64,000 nt of DNA from Hyphomicrobiales bacterium (lineage in GTDB: Bacteria > Pseudomonadota > Alphaproteobacteria > Rhizobiales > Rhizobiaceae), in assembly GCA_900473205.1 (NCBI GenBank), contig UCLB01000004.1, forward strand, positions 88,092-152,091. The letters run 5' to 3'. Below the pieces are notes generated by a model. That model worked only from the letters and a program-made list of their open reading frames with translations. It was not told the DNA's origin and ran no database searches. The position numbers and the translations under genes are program-made. Each line of letters starts with the position of its first letter. The first letter of the stretch is position 1. This document shows positions 10,184 through 18,890 of the stretch, one piece after another.

Positions 10184-11839
10184 ATGACTGCGACCAACGA
10201 AACGCTCTCGCCAGTGGCTGCGGGTGCCGGTCTTCTGGACCGTGAAAGAATTATCGCGAAACCTGGCTTCAACCGCTGGCTGGTTCCGCCGGCAGCACTG
10301 GCCATCCATCTTTGCATCGGCATGGCTTACGGCTTCTCGGTGTTCTGGCTGCCGCTCACCAAGGCAATCGGCATCACCTCGACCGTTGCCTGCGCCGATC
10401 TCAACCTGGCATCCGCCCTGTTCACGACGACCTGCGACTGGCGCGTCAGTGACCTTGGCTGGATCTATACGCTGTTCTTCGTGCTGCTCGGCTGCTCCGC
10501 GGCCATCTGGGGCGGCTGGCTGGAGCGCGCTGGTCCGCGCAAGGCAGGCTTCGTCTCCGCCATCTGCTGGTGCGGCGGCATGACCATTGCGGCCATCGGC
10601 ATCATGACCCACCAGCTGTGGCTGATGTGGTTCGGCGCCGGTGTCATCGGCGGTATCGGCCTTGGCCTCGGTTACATTTCTCCGGTCTCCACCCTGATCA
10701 AGTGGTTCCCGGACCGTCGCGGCATGGCAACCGGCATGGCTATCATGGGCTTCGGCGGCGGCGCGATGATTGGTGCACCGCTTGCGGATGCGCTGATGCG
10801 TCACTTCCGCACCGATGTTTCCATCGGCGTCTGGGAAACCTTCCTCGTCATGGCGGCAATCTACTTCGTGTTCATGATGGCTGGTGCTTTCGGCTATCGC
10901 ATTCCGCCAGCAGGCTGGAAGCCAGAGGGCTGGACCGCACCTGCGGCGAAGAACTCGATGATCACCACCCGCCACGTTCACCTCAACAATGCGCACAAGA
11001 CCAAGCAGTTCTGGATGATCTGGCTGGTTCTGTGCCTTAACGTTTCGGCTGGTATCGGCGTTCTCGGCATGGCTTCGCCTATGCTTCAGGAAATCTTCGC
11101 CGGTTCTCTGATCGGTCTTCCCGATGTGAAGTTTGCTGACCTGACGCCTGAACAGCTGGCTCAGATTGCAGCCATTGCCGCCGGTTTCACCGGTCTGCTC
11201 TCGGTCTTCAACATTGCCGGTCGCTTCTTCTGGGCGTCGCTCTCCGACCGTATCGGCCGCAAGGCCACGTACTTCACCTTCTTTGCACTCGGCATCGTGC
11301 TTTACGCGTCGGCTCCGTGGGCGGCAGGTCTTGGCAACAAGGCGCTGTTCGTCGGCATGCTCTGCATCATCGTTTCGATGTATGGCGGTGGTTTCGCAAC
11401 CATCCCGGCTTACCTCGCAGATATTTTCGGCACCCAGTTCGTCGGCGCGATCCATGGTCGTCTGCTAACGGCTTGGGCAACGGCTGGCATCATCGGTCCG
11501 GTCGTGGTCAACTACATCCGCGAAGCCCAGATCGCTGCGGGAATTCCGCGCGCGCAGGTCTATGACTTCACGATGTATATTCTGGCCGGCATGCTGGTTC
11601 TCGGCCTCATCGCCAACCTCATGGTCAAGCCGCTTGCAGAAAAGTGGTACATGTCTGATGAGGAAGTGGCAGCACTTCAGGCCAAGACGTCTGCCGCCAG
11701 CAGCGGTCCAACAGGCTCCTTCGGCATCGGCAAGGGCGGCTTCGACGCCAAGGCTGCGATTGCCTGGGCTGTCGTCGGTATCCCGATCGTCTGGGGTATC
11801 TGGATCACCCTGCAGAAGACATTCGTCCTGTTCACCTGA
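10184..11839 (+). CDS. MFS transporter, oxalate/formate antiporter (OFA) family
   Basis: About 551 aa with roughly 12-13 hydrophobic segments. The OFA-type N-terminus has a membrane helix with GMAYGFSVFWLPL, the MFS loop-2 motif equivalent GGWLERAGPRKAG, and a second copy around SDRIGRKATYF after the central loop. A hydrophobic C-terminal extension (IAWAVVGIPIVWGIWITL) adds one more membrane helix, longer than the classic OxlT of about 420 aa. The ATG at 10184 is chosen over 10169 because GGAGGGA sits 8 bases before it. Substrate is probably a small carboxylate. Control by sigma-54 and the adjacent two-component system is well supported by the upstream sites. Confidence 0.88.
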   Translation: MTATNETLSPVAAGAGLLDRERIIAKPGFNRWLVPPAALAIHLCIGMAYGFSVFWLPLTKAIGITSTVACADLNLASALFTTTCDWRVSDLGWIYTLFFVLLGCSAAIWGGWLERAGPRKAGFVSAICWCGGMTIAAIGIMTHQLWLMWFGAGVIGGIGLGLGYISPVSTLIKWFPDRRGMATGMAIMGFGGGAMIGAPLADALMRHFRTDVSIGVWETFLVMAAIYFVFMMAGAFGYRIPPAGWKPEGWTAPAAKNSMITTRHVHLNNAHKTKQFWMIWLVLCLNVSAGIGVLGMASPMLQEIFAGSLIGLPDVKFADLTPEQLAQIAAIAAGFTGLLSVFNIAGRFFWASLSDRIGRKATYFTFFALGIVLYASAPWAAGLGNKALFVGMLCIIVSMYGGGFATIPAYLADIFGTQFVGAIHGRLLTAWATAGIIGPVVVNYIREAQIAAGIPRAQVYDFTMYILAGMLVLGLIANLMVKPLAEKWYMSDEEVAALQAKTSAASSGPTGSFGIGKGGFDAKAAIAWAVVGIPIVWGIWITLQKTFVLFT

Positions 11840-11860
11840 TAGGATGTTTCCATAAAGATA

Positions 11861-11881
11861 GGCCCGCCGGACTGGCGGGCT
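11861..11881 (+). terminator. Hairpin after the MFS transporter gene
   Basis: GCCCGCC-GGACT-GGCGGGC stem-loop about 20 bases after the stop; only a weak T-tract (TTAT) follows. Confidence 0.6.
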
Positions 11882-11893
11882 TATCGAAAGACG

Positions 11894-11917
11894 AAAAGCC
11901 GCTTCATGCGGCCTTTT
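11894..11917. terminator. Terminator-like hairpin at the 3' end of dxr
   Basis: AAAAGCCGC-TTCAT-GCGGCCTTTT forms a stem with one bulged C and has T-runs on either strand, so it could stop transcription from both sides. It includes the last codons and the stop of dxr. Confidence 0.6.
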
Positions 11918-13103
11918 GCTTTTGCAGAATGATTTCCTGCGCATAAGTGCGCGCCTGCTGATCGGCGGCAAGAACGTCTTCAATCGTCTGCGCCGAGCGC
12001 CCGTCATTCATGCGGTCCATGACGATCTCAACGATATCAGCCATATCGAGAAAACCGATCTGCCCGTCTACGAAAGCGTGAAACGCACTTTCATCAGCCG
12101 CATTCAGCACCGCACCCTGCGCACCGCCGCGTTCCAGCGCGGTTCTGGCCAGCCTCAGTGCCGGGAAGCGCGTCTCATCGGGCGCCTCGAAATCCAGCCG
12201 TGCGAGCTTGGCAAAGTCCAGCCGCTCGACATCGATCTCGCCACGGGCGGGATAGGTCAGCGCATAGGCGATGGCTGTGCGCATATCCGGGCAGCCCAGC
12301 TGCGCGATGACCGATCCATCCGTATAAGCCACCATGGAATGAATGATGGACTGCGGATGAATGATGACCTCGATCTGGTCAGGTGTCAGATCGAAGAGAT
12401 ATTTCGCCTCGATCATTTCCAGCGCCTTGTTGAACATCGAGGCGCTGCCGATGGAGACCTTCAGGCCCATCGACCAGTTGGGGTGGGCGCGGGCGATATC
12501 TGCCGTCACGCCCGCCATCTGCTCGCGCGTGAATGTGCGGAAGGGACCGCCGGACGCTGTCAGAACGATGCGTTCGACATTCGTCTTGTTGGCGGGTTCC
12601 AGGCACTGGAAAATGGCGCTGTGTTCGCTATCGACCGGGATCAGCTGACCGCCGCCCTGAGCCACGGTGCGAATGAAAACGTCACCGGCGGAAACGAGGC
12701 ATTCCTTGTTGGCAAGCGCAATGTTTGCTCCACGGCTGGCCGCCGTCAGCGTTGGCTCCAGACCCGGTGTTCCGGCAATGGCTGCCATCACCCAGTCGGC
12801 CTCCATGCCTGCGGCTTCTTGCAAGCCGCTTTGGCCTGCTGCAACGGAAATATCGCTGCCCGCCAATGCGTCTTTCAGGGCCTGGTAATTGCTGTCTTCC
12901 GAAGTCACGGCAAGGCGGGCACCGACGGCGCGCGCCTGTTCGGCCAATAGCGCGATATTGCCCGCACCGGTCAGCGCCATGACATCGAACCGCTCCCGCC
13001 CGCCAAGCTGGCTTATGACGTCCAGCGTGCTGGTGCCGATGGAGCCGGTGGAGCCCAGCACGGTCAGTTTTTCGGGTGAATTCGGGCCCTGCGGGTGCGT
13101 CAT
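11904..13103 (-). CDS. dxr: 1-deoxy-D-xylulose 5-phosphate reductoisomerase
   Basis: DXR (399 aa) converts DXP to MEP, the committed step of non-mevalonate isoprenoid synthesis. The NADPH-binding GSTGSIG motif is close to the N-terminus. NKECLVSAG and the metal/substrate loop PVDSEHSAIFQCL are present, followed by the C-terminal domain block HPQSIIHSMVAY. The ORF is open for 41 more codons upstream, but the family N-terminus and length point to the ATG at 13103. It is divergent from the PAP2 gene, with 132 bases between the starts. In many bacteria dxr lies next to cdsA/uppS; here it stands alone, suggesting a second copy or a relocated gene. Confidence 0.95.
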   Translation of the reverse strand: MTHPQGPNSPEKLTVLGSTGSIGTSTLDVISQLGGRERFDVMALTGAGNIALLAEQARAVGARLAVTSEDSNYQALKDALAGSDISVAAGQSGLQEAAGMEADWVMAAIAGTPGLEPTLTAASRGANIALANKECLVSAGDVFIRTVAQGGGQLIPVDSEHSAIFQCLEPANKTNVERIVLTASGGPFRTFTREQMAGVTADIARAHPNWSMGLKVSIGSASMFNKALEMIEAKYLFDLTPDQIEVIIHPQSIIHSMVAYTDGSVIAQLGCPDMRTAIAYALTYPARGEIDVERLDFAKLARLDFEAPDETRFPALRLARTALERGGAQGAVLNAADESAFHAFVDGQIGFLDMADIVEIVMDRMNDGRSAQTIEDVLAADQQARTYAQEIILQKQKAA

Positions 13104-13235
13104 ATCGATCCGGTTCTTCTCAATGAGGTCATCGAAGCGTTTACAAGTCAAAGATGAGCATAACAAGGAGAAAGCCGCACTTGTGTTTGCCTTCCTGCGC
13201 CCACATATTTCAAGCAGTTGAGGCACAGGAACGGT

Positions 13236-13928
13236 ATGCGGCGCTTTTTTGTTTCCAGCGGTTGGATTTTCGCAGCCACCTTCGTTCTGGTGCTGGTCTT
13301 CATTCCTTTTGATCCGCTGATTTCACAGCGCGCCCAGGCGCTTCCCGGCCCGATTGTCGGCTTCAACAATGCGATCACCGATTTCGGCACGTTTCGCTGG
13401 ATGCTCTACAGCACCAGTCTTCTGGCAATCATTGCCTATATCGCGGCGCGGGTGCTGGCGAGCAGTTCCTACGGCAGCCGGATAAGAACGGCGTGGCGGC
13501 TTTTGCTGTATTTCTTTCTGACGATTGGCACCGCCAGCATTCTCGTGCATCTGCTCAAATTCGTCATCGGTCGCGCGCGGCCTGAATTGCTGATGCAAAT
13601 GGGTGCCTATAGCCTTACACCTTTCACCGGCGACAATCTCTATGAAAGCTTTCCATCCGGCCATTCTGCGGCGGCGGGCGCGTTCTTTGGCGCATTCCTG
13701 ATGCTGGTGCCGCGCTTCCGCTTCGTTTTCATCGCTCTCGCCCTGGTCATCGGCGTATCGCGGGTGATCGTTGGCGCACATTATCCAAGCGACGTGGCAG
13801 CGGGGCTTCTTTTGGGAACATGGACGGCAATGGCCTTCGCCTTCATCTTCGCGCGCTCCGAGTGGCTGTTCCGCTTCGATGAACATGGCTGGCCGCATCC
13901 GAAAAACGCACCACGCCCCGCCCTTTGA
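13236..13928 (+). CDS. PAP2-family membrane phosphatase
   Basis: 230 aa with about six membrane helices. All three PAP2 signature blocks are present: Lys108-x4-Arg113-Ala-Arg-Pro, Pro-Ser-Gly-His at 140-143, and Ser175-Arg176...His182...Asp186. Such enzymes remove phosphate from lipid phosphates such as undecaprenyl pyrophosphate, phosphatidate or lipid A on the periplasmic face. ATG at 13236 follows AGGAACGG; the longer TTG start lacks a ribosome binding site. The substrate cannot be fixed by sequence. Confidence 0.9.
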   Translation: MRRFFVSSGWIFAATFVLVLVFIPFDPLISQRAQALPGPIVGFNNAITDFGTFRWMLYSTSLLAIIAYIAARVLASSSYGSRIRTAWRLLLYFFLTIGTASILVHLLKFVIGRARPELLMQMGAYSLTPFTGDNLYESFPSGHSAAAGAFFGAFLMLVPRFRFVFIALALVIGVSRVIVGAHYPSDVAAGLLLGTWTAMAFAFIFARSEWLFRFDEHGWPHPKNAPRPAL

Positions 13929-13949
13929 GCGGTCGCAGGAGGATCGCCG

Positions 13950-15182
13950 ATGGAAAATAGGGACATGGAAGCGGTGCGGTCGATCAAAACGACCGTCGTG
14001 ATCGCAGGCGGCGGGCCTGCCGGGATGATGCTTGGGCTACTTCTGGCGCGGGCCAATGTGGATGTGACAGTCATCGAAAAACACAGCGATTTTCTTCGGG
14101 ATTTCCGTGGCGATACCATCCATCCCTCGACACTAGAGATCATCGAGCAGCTGGGCTTCATCAAGGAGTTTCTGGCGCTTCCCCATACCGAAGCAAGGCA
14201 GCTGCATGCGGAGATCGGGGATCAGAAGGTGACGATTGCCGATTTCTCGTGGCTGCCGGTCAAGAACCGCTTCATCGCCTTTATGCCGCAATGGGATTTC
14301 CTCAATTTCGTCGCCGGGAAGGCCGGGCAATATGAGAATTTCCGATTGCTGATGAGCGCGCCGGTCACGGACCTGCTTCAAACAGGCGGCAGGGTTCACG
14401 GGCTCAAGGTCGAGACGCCGGATGGTCCGCTCACCATCGAAGCGGATCTGGTGGTTGGCGCGGATGGGCGCAATTCCGTCATCCGGGACAAAGCAGGGCT
14501 GGAGATTGAGCGTTTTGGCGTGCCGACCGAAGTGCTGTGGATGCGCCTGTCGAAACAGCCGGGTGATCCGACCGAAACCATGGGCCATGCCGGGCCGCAA
14601 CAGGGTTTCGTGCTGATAGACCGTGGCGATTACTGGCAGTGCGGTTATGTGGTGCGCAAAGGCTTTTTCGCGGACATCAAAACCAAGGGGCTGGAGGCCT
14701 TTCGGGAGCGGGTTGCCGAAGTCTGCCCGCTGCCACGTGAACGCCTGTCGGAGATAAAGAGTTGGGATGACGCCCAGCTTTTGACGGTGCGCATCGACCG
14801 CTTGAAACAGTGGTGGAAGCCGGGGGTGATCTGCATTGGCGATGCTGCCCACGCCATGTCGCCGATTGGCGGTGTGGGCGTCAATTTGGCCATTCAGGAT
14901 GCGGTGGCAACAGCGAATGTTCTGGTCCCGGTTCTATCGTCCGGGCGGTCCATCACCGATGTCGATCTGGCCGCCATCGAGAAACGCCGCTCCTTCCCCA
15001 CCAAAGCCACGCAGCGCCTGCAATTGATGATGCGCAGCAAGAACAAGAAAGATCAGGCGGATGCAAAACGGGCAAAGGGGCCGCCCGCCTTCGTCCTCGC
15101 CATCATGCGTTTTCCGCTGCTCGCCCATTTGGCAGGCAGGCTGATCGGGCTCGGCTTCCGACGGGAAAAGCTCAAATATTGA
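13950..15182 (+). CDS. FAD-dependent aromatic-type monooxygenase (UbiH/PHBH class)
   Basis: 410 aa class A flavoprotein monooxygenase. The Rossmann GGGPAG is at residues 20-25, the second fingerprint is DLVVGADGRNSVIR, and the GD motif is CIGDAAHAMSPIGGVGVNLAIQDA. A strong AGGAGG precedes the ATG. The C-terminus is basic (MRSKNKKDQADAKRAK). It follows the PAP2 gene by 21 bases and converges on the glycosyltransferase operon with a gap of only 10 bases. Substrate unknown; relatives include hydroxylases and halogenase-like proteins. Confidence 0.88.
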   Translation: MENRDMEAVRSIKTTVVIAGGGPAGMMLGLLLARANVDVTVIEKHSDFLRDFRGDTIHPSTLEIIEQLGFIKEFLALPHTEARQLHAEIGDQKVTIADFSWLPVKNRFIAFMPQWDFLNFVAGKAGQYENFRLLMSAPVTDLLQTGGRVHGLKVETPDGPLTIEADLVVGADGRNSVIRDKAGLEIERFGVPTEVLWMRLSKQPGDPTETMGHAGPQQGFVLIDRGDYWQCGYVVRKGFFADIKTKGLEAFRERVAEVCPLPRERLSEIKSWDDAQLLTVRIDRLKQWWKPGVICIGDAAHAMSPIGGVGVNLAIQDAVATANVLVPVLSSGRSITDVDLAAIEKRRSFPTKATQRLQLMMRSKNKKDQADAKRAKGPPAFVLAIMRFPLLAHLAGRLIGLGFRREKLKY

Positions 15183-15192
15183 TGCTACGGAA

Positions 15193-16359
15193 TCACCGCT
15201 CGTCGTAGAGGCGGCGCAATATTCTGGCGGTCCCAGCTGCGCCATCCAGATCGAGATCGATCTTGCCCGGCTCCGGCAGTTTCAATGCCTCGTCAATGGC
15301 CTTTGCCATGGATTGCGGTGATATGGCGCTTTCTTCCAGCACATGGGCGAGGCCCAGTTTCGCCAAGCGGGACGCGCGTGCGCCCTGCTCCGTCTCTCCG
15401 CCTGCCGCAAAGGGAATGAGCAGCGAGCGGCATTTCGCCTGCAGGATATCGCAGACCGTGTTGTAACCCGCCTGTGAGATCGACAGTTTCGCGCCCGAGA
15501 GAAGGCTGGCAAAATCCTTGCGGAACCGGAAGACCGATATTCCATTGCCAGCCTGCGCCGAAATCGCCTCGAAATCCGCCTGCGGCATGTTGGGCCCGGT
15601 GATGAGGCACCAGCTTTTGACCTGGTCGATCATGGGGGCGGCGTCGAGTGCGGCGCGGATCAGCGTCGCTCCAACCGCTCCGCCACCTGCTGAAACCACG
15701 ACATCGAAACGCTCCTTCGGCGGTTCTGGCTTGGAAGGGGCGACGAGCCCAGTATAGACGATGCGCTGGCTGATCTGGTCGGCCAGCGGAAAGGTGTCTT
15801 CCAGCCGCACGAAGTTCGGGTCGCCATGCACGAGAACGGTGTCGAAATGCGTTTTGACGAGCGCAATGGTTTCTTCGTCGCGGCCGGGCTTGGCACGTTC
15901 CTGCAGGATATCGCGCAGGGATGTCATCACCAGCGGACGCTCCAGGCTGTGTTCGATGGCACTCAAAAGCGGCATGAGTTCGAAACGCACCTGTCTGCGG
16001 CCAAAGGGAAAGGCTTCGATGATGACGATATCGGGCCGTGCTCCGCGATAGGCACCCAGCAGCATGCTCGTACGATCATCCTTGAAGGCATCATCCACCG
16101 GCTTGCCTGTCGCATCCACCAGCCCGGAAAAGCTGCCATCGCTGACGGCAATCGGCGGCAGTTCGATGTGGCGGATGCCTTCGCCCGGGAAGCCGGGAAC
16201 AGGCGTGCCGCCAGTGACCAGTGTCACGTCGAAACCATCCGCTACGAGCGCGCGCGCCACCCTGCTTGCACGGGCGATGTGGCCGATGCCGAGAAGGTGC
16301 TGAACGTAGAAAAAAACGCGAGGCGCGGATTGTGCGAGGGTCAAACGGCTTTCTCCCAT
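15193..16359 (-). CDS. GT-B glycosyltransferase, MurG-like (COG4671 type), first paralogue
   Basis: 388 aa. The N-terminal GT-B domain opens with VFFYVQHLLGIGHIARASRVA, matching the opening of the paralogue at 17612-18820. The C-terminal Glyco_tran_28-type domain carries SQAGYNTVCDILQAKCRSLLIPF and GETEQGARASRLAKLG, the nucleotide-sugar-binding region. Last gene of the leftward operon; its start overlaps the preceding GT4 gene by 19 bases. Donor and acceptor are unknown. Confidence 0.8.
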   Translation of the reverse strand: MGESRLTLAQSAPRVFFYVQHLLGIGHIARASRVARALVADGFDVTLVTGGTPVPGFPGEGIRHIELPPIAVSDGSFSGLVDATGKPVDDAFKDDRTSMLLGAYRGARPDIVIIEAFPFGRRQVRFELMPLLSAIEHSLERPLVMTSLRDILQERAKPGRDEETIALVKTHFDTVLVHGDPNFVRLEDTFPLADQISQRIVYTGLVAPSKPEPPKERFDVVVSAGGGAVGATLIRAALDAAPMIDQVKSWCLITGPNMPQADFEAISAQAGNGISVFRFRKDFASLLSGAKLSISQAGYNTVCDILQAKCRSLLIPFAAGGETEQGARASRLAKLGLAHVLEESAISPQSMAKAIDEALKLPEPGKIDLDLDGAAGTARILRRLYDER

Positions 16360-17588
16360 TCCTGCTCGAACAGAGCCTTCAGTTCGGAAATGCTGTTGCG
16401 GTGATCGAACGAGGTGCGCACGCGGTTTTCCGCAGCCGCTCCAAGACGTGCCCGAAGGCTGGGATCGGTGATCGCCGCTTGCAAAGCCTGCGAAAAAGCA
16501 GTCGCATCTTCCGGCTCCGTCAGCAATCCGTTTTCCCCATCTATGAAAAATTCGGGAATGCCTGAGATGTTGGTGGAAATGCAGGCAAGGTTCTGGCTGG
16601 CGGCTTCCACCAGGACATTCGGGAGCCCATCACGATCGCCATCGCTGGTAATGCGGCAGGCAAGTGCGAAGAGATCGGCTTGCCGATAGTGTTCCAGCAC
16701 CTGTTTCTGATCCATGGCACCCGTCCAGACAATACGGTCGGAAAGGCCAAGTTCGTCTGCCAGCGCTTTCAAAGTGCCCAACTCGTCACCGCCGCCGATA
16801 TGGGTGAAGCGCCAATGCAGCGACGCGGGCAAAGCGGCGAGGGCACGCAACAGAATGTCGATTCCCTTTTTCTTCACGGCGCGACCAACGCTGAGAATGC
16901 GCACCGGATCATTGGGATCGGAGCCATCGCGCGGGGCACGCGGGCCTTCGAAATGGGGAAAGCGTGTGAGATCGAGGCCGTGATAGCTGAGGTGCACCGT
17001 TTCCTTGTCGCTTGCGAGATTTTGCAAATGCCTGAAACCGCTCGCGGTGCAGGTTACAGCCCAGCGGGCGCTATCGAGCTTGCTGGCGAGATCGCGGTCG
17101 CTGGAGGTCCAGATATCCTTGGCATGCGCCGAGATCGTCCAGGGAATGCCGGTGATCAGATGTGTATAGGCGGCAACCGAGGCGGGGGTGTGGATGAAGT
17201 GAACATGCAGCCAGCCTGCATCGGTTGGCCACTCATGCGCCAGCACGGCAGCCTGTCCAAAGCGGCGAAAGCGGTTGCGGGTAAAGTCATGGCGCAGATC
17301 GTGGAGAAAACGACGAAACGCCAAGCCGAATCCAGGCTTGCGGCGACAGGCCCAGAGCGCTTTCAGCACCCGCAACGGCTCCTCATGCAGATATTCCGGC
17401 AGGTAGGTCACGTTGGCACGGATTTCATCATGCACGGGGTGACGTTTTTTATCCGTCGGGCGGCGCATGGAAACGAGTTCCAGCTCCAGCCCTGCCTTTT
17501 CGAGGCCCAGAAGTTCCTGCGCGATGAAGGTTTCCGAAAGGCGCGGATATCCTTTCAGAAGAACCATGATTTTCTTTTTGACGGTCAC
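16341..17588 (-). CDS. GT4-family glycosyltransferase
   Basis: About 415 aa, GT-B fold. The N-terminal domain contains VLLKGYPRLSETFIAQEL, typical of exopolysaccharide colanic-acid-type transferases. The C-terminal glycos_transf_1 domain has ILSVGRAVKKKGIDILLRA and the E-x7-E motif region around SDGDRDGLPNVLVEAASQN. The GTG at 17588 lies 24 bases after the preceding gene; upstream in-frame codons would overlap that gene. Placed between two MurG-like transferases in the same operon. Confidence 0.85.
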   Translation of the reverse strand: MTVKKKIMVLLKGYPRLSETFIAQELLGLEKAGLELELVSMRRPTDKKRHPVHDEIRANVTYLPEYLHEEPLRVLKALWACRRKPGFGLAFRRFLHDLRHDFTRNRFRRFGQAAVLAHEWPTDAGWLHVHFIHTPASVAAYTHLITGIPWTISAHAKDIWTSSDRDLASKLDSARWAVTCTASGFRHLQNLASDKETVHLSYHGLDLTRFPHFEGPRAPRDGSDPNDPVRILSVGRAVKKKGIDILLRALAALPASLHWRFTHIGGGDELGTLKALADELGLSDRIVWTGAMDQKQVLEHYRQADLFALACRITSDGDRDGLPNVLVEAASQNLACISTNISGIPEFFIDGENGLLTEPEDATAFSQALQAAITDPSLRARLGAAAENRVRTSFDHRNSISELKALFEQEWEKAV

Positions 17589-17611
17589 GATATCCGCGTC
17601 TCTTTCTGAAA

Positions 17612-18820
17612 TCAGGCAGTAGCGGGAAGAACTTTGACAGCATCTTCCGGCTGAAGCCACTCGGCGATGCGTCTGGAAATATTTTCCAGCCCGTCGAGCT
17701 TGAGGTCTTTGCCATTGGCCGAAGGTGGGGCGCGGTGGAGCAAACCCTTAAGCGCCTGCGCCATCTTCTTCGGGTCTTCCGCTTCCTCGGGTAGCAGCAT
17801 GTCGAACAACCCGAGTTCCGACGCACGGCTTGCCCGGATCAACTGCTCTTCACGCGGCACGATGCGCGGTACGATGAGGGCTGGCTTGTCGAAGGAGAGG
17901 ATTTCGCAAACCGTATTGTAGCCGCCCATGGACACGACCGCCTTGGCGCCCGCAACGATATCTTCCATGCGATTATCGAATTCGATGATCTCGATATAGG
18001 GAATATCGGAGGTGTTCTGCATGAAGCGCTGGCGCTGTTCGCCCGGCATATAGGGGCCGAGCACGATGAGCGCCTTTTGCGTCAGTTCCGGGTCGGCCTT
18101 ATAGGCATTGATGACATCGTCGATCAATTCGCTGCCATCGCCGCCGCCGCCGGTGGTCACCAGAATATAGTCGCCATCTGTGCGCTGAGACGGGTTTTCG
18201 GACTGCGTCTTCGAGCGTTGCAGAAAGCCGACGAAATCCATCTTGTCGCGCACCTTGGACGGCACATCCAGACCCATCAGCGGATCATGAAAATCAGGCG
18301 GACCATAGACCCAGACGTGATCGTAATAACGCTCGATCTTGCTCAGGACATCATTGCGCTTCCACTCGGCTTCCAGAAGCTGCGGCGCGTCCATCACGTC
18401 GCGAAGACCAATGACGAGCTTGGTGCCTTTTTCCTTGAGATAAGTCAGCGTTTCCTCCACCTCGCCGCGCAGGCCCATCGGCTCCTTGTCGACGATGAAG
18501 ATATCCGGCTGGAAGCTTTCGGCTGTGTGGTAAATGATCGAGCGGCGCATCTTCAGCGTTTCCTGAAGATCGATATGCCTGTCGAGCGACGTATATTCAC
18601 CGTTTCTGAGCTTGATGACGCTGGGGATTTTGACGAAATCGACCCGGGCGCGATAGTCGAAAGCGCCGGCGATGGTGGCGCCAGAGATGATAAGGACGTT
18701 GAGACCGCGATAATCCTCCACCAGTGCATGGGCGATGGTGCGGCAGCGGCGCAGGTGCCCAAGCCCGAAACTATCATGGCTATACATGAGAATACGGACA
18801 TCGTTCAGACGGGTACTCAC
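17612..18820 (-). CDS. GT-B glycosyltransferase, MurG-like (COG4671 type), second paralogue
   Basis: About 402 aa. It opens with ILMYSHDSFGLGHLRRCRTIAHAL, the glycine-rich loop of GT-B enzymes. The C-terminal half has TTGGGGDGSELID and SMGGYNTVCEILSFDKPALIVPR, close to the last gene of the operon. The GTG at 18820 is chosen because AAGAGGTG lies 7 bases upstream; the ORF stays open further up but would overlap the permease gene. It follows the peptide-transporter genes by 70 bases on the same strand. Confidence 0.8.
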   Translation of the reverse strand: MSTRLNDVRILMYSHDSFGLGHLRRCRTIAHALVEDYRGLNVLIISGATIAGAFDYRARVDFVKIPSVIKLRNGEYTSLDRHIDLQETLKMRRSIIYHTAESFQPDIFIVDKEPMGLRGEVEETLTYLKEKGTKLVIGLRDVMDAPQLLEAEWKRNDVLSKIERYYDHVWVYGPPDFHDPLMGLDVPSKVRDKMDFVGFLQRSKTQSENPSQRTDGDYILVTTGGGGDGSELIDDVINAYKADPELTQKALIVLGPYMPGEQRQRFMQNTSDIPYIEIIEFDNRMEDIVAGAKAVVSMGGYNTVCEILSFDKPALIVPRIVPREEQLIRASRASELGLFDMLLPEEAEDPKKMAQALKGLLHRAPPSANGKDLKLDGLENISRRIAEWLQPEDAVKVLPATA

Positions 18821-18890
18821 GGGCGGCACCTCTTGTCCAGGCTCTGATAGCGTGTCGTATAGGGTCGATATGTCACTGGACGGTCCGTGG

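Noticed and set aside
13104..13226. 41-codon N-terminal extension of dxr
   Set aside because: It overlaps the divergent PAP2 upstream region and is not part of the DXR fold; the normal length is reached from 13103.
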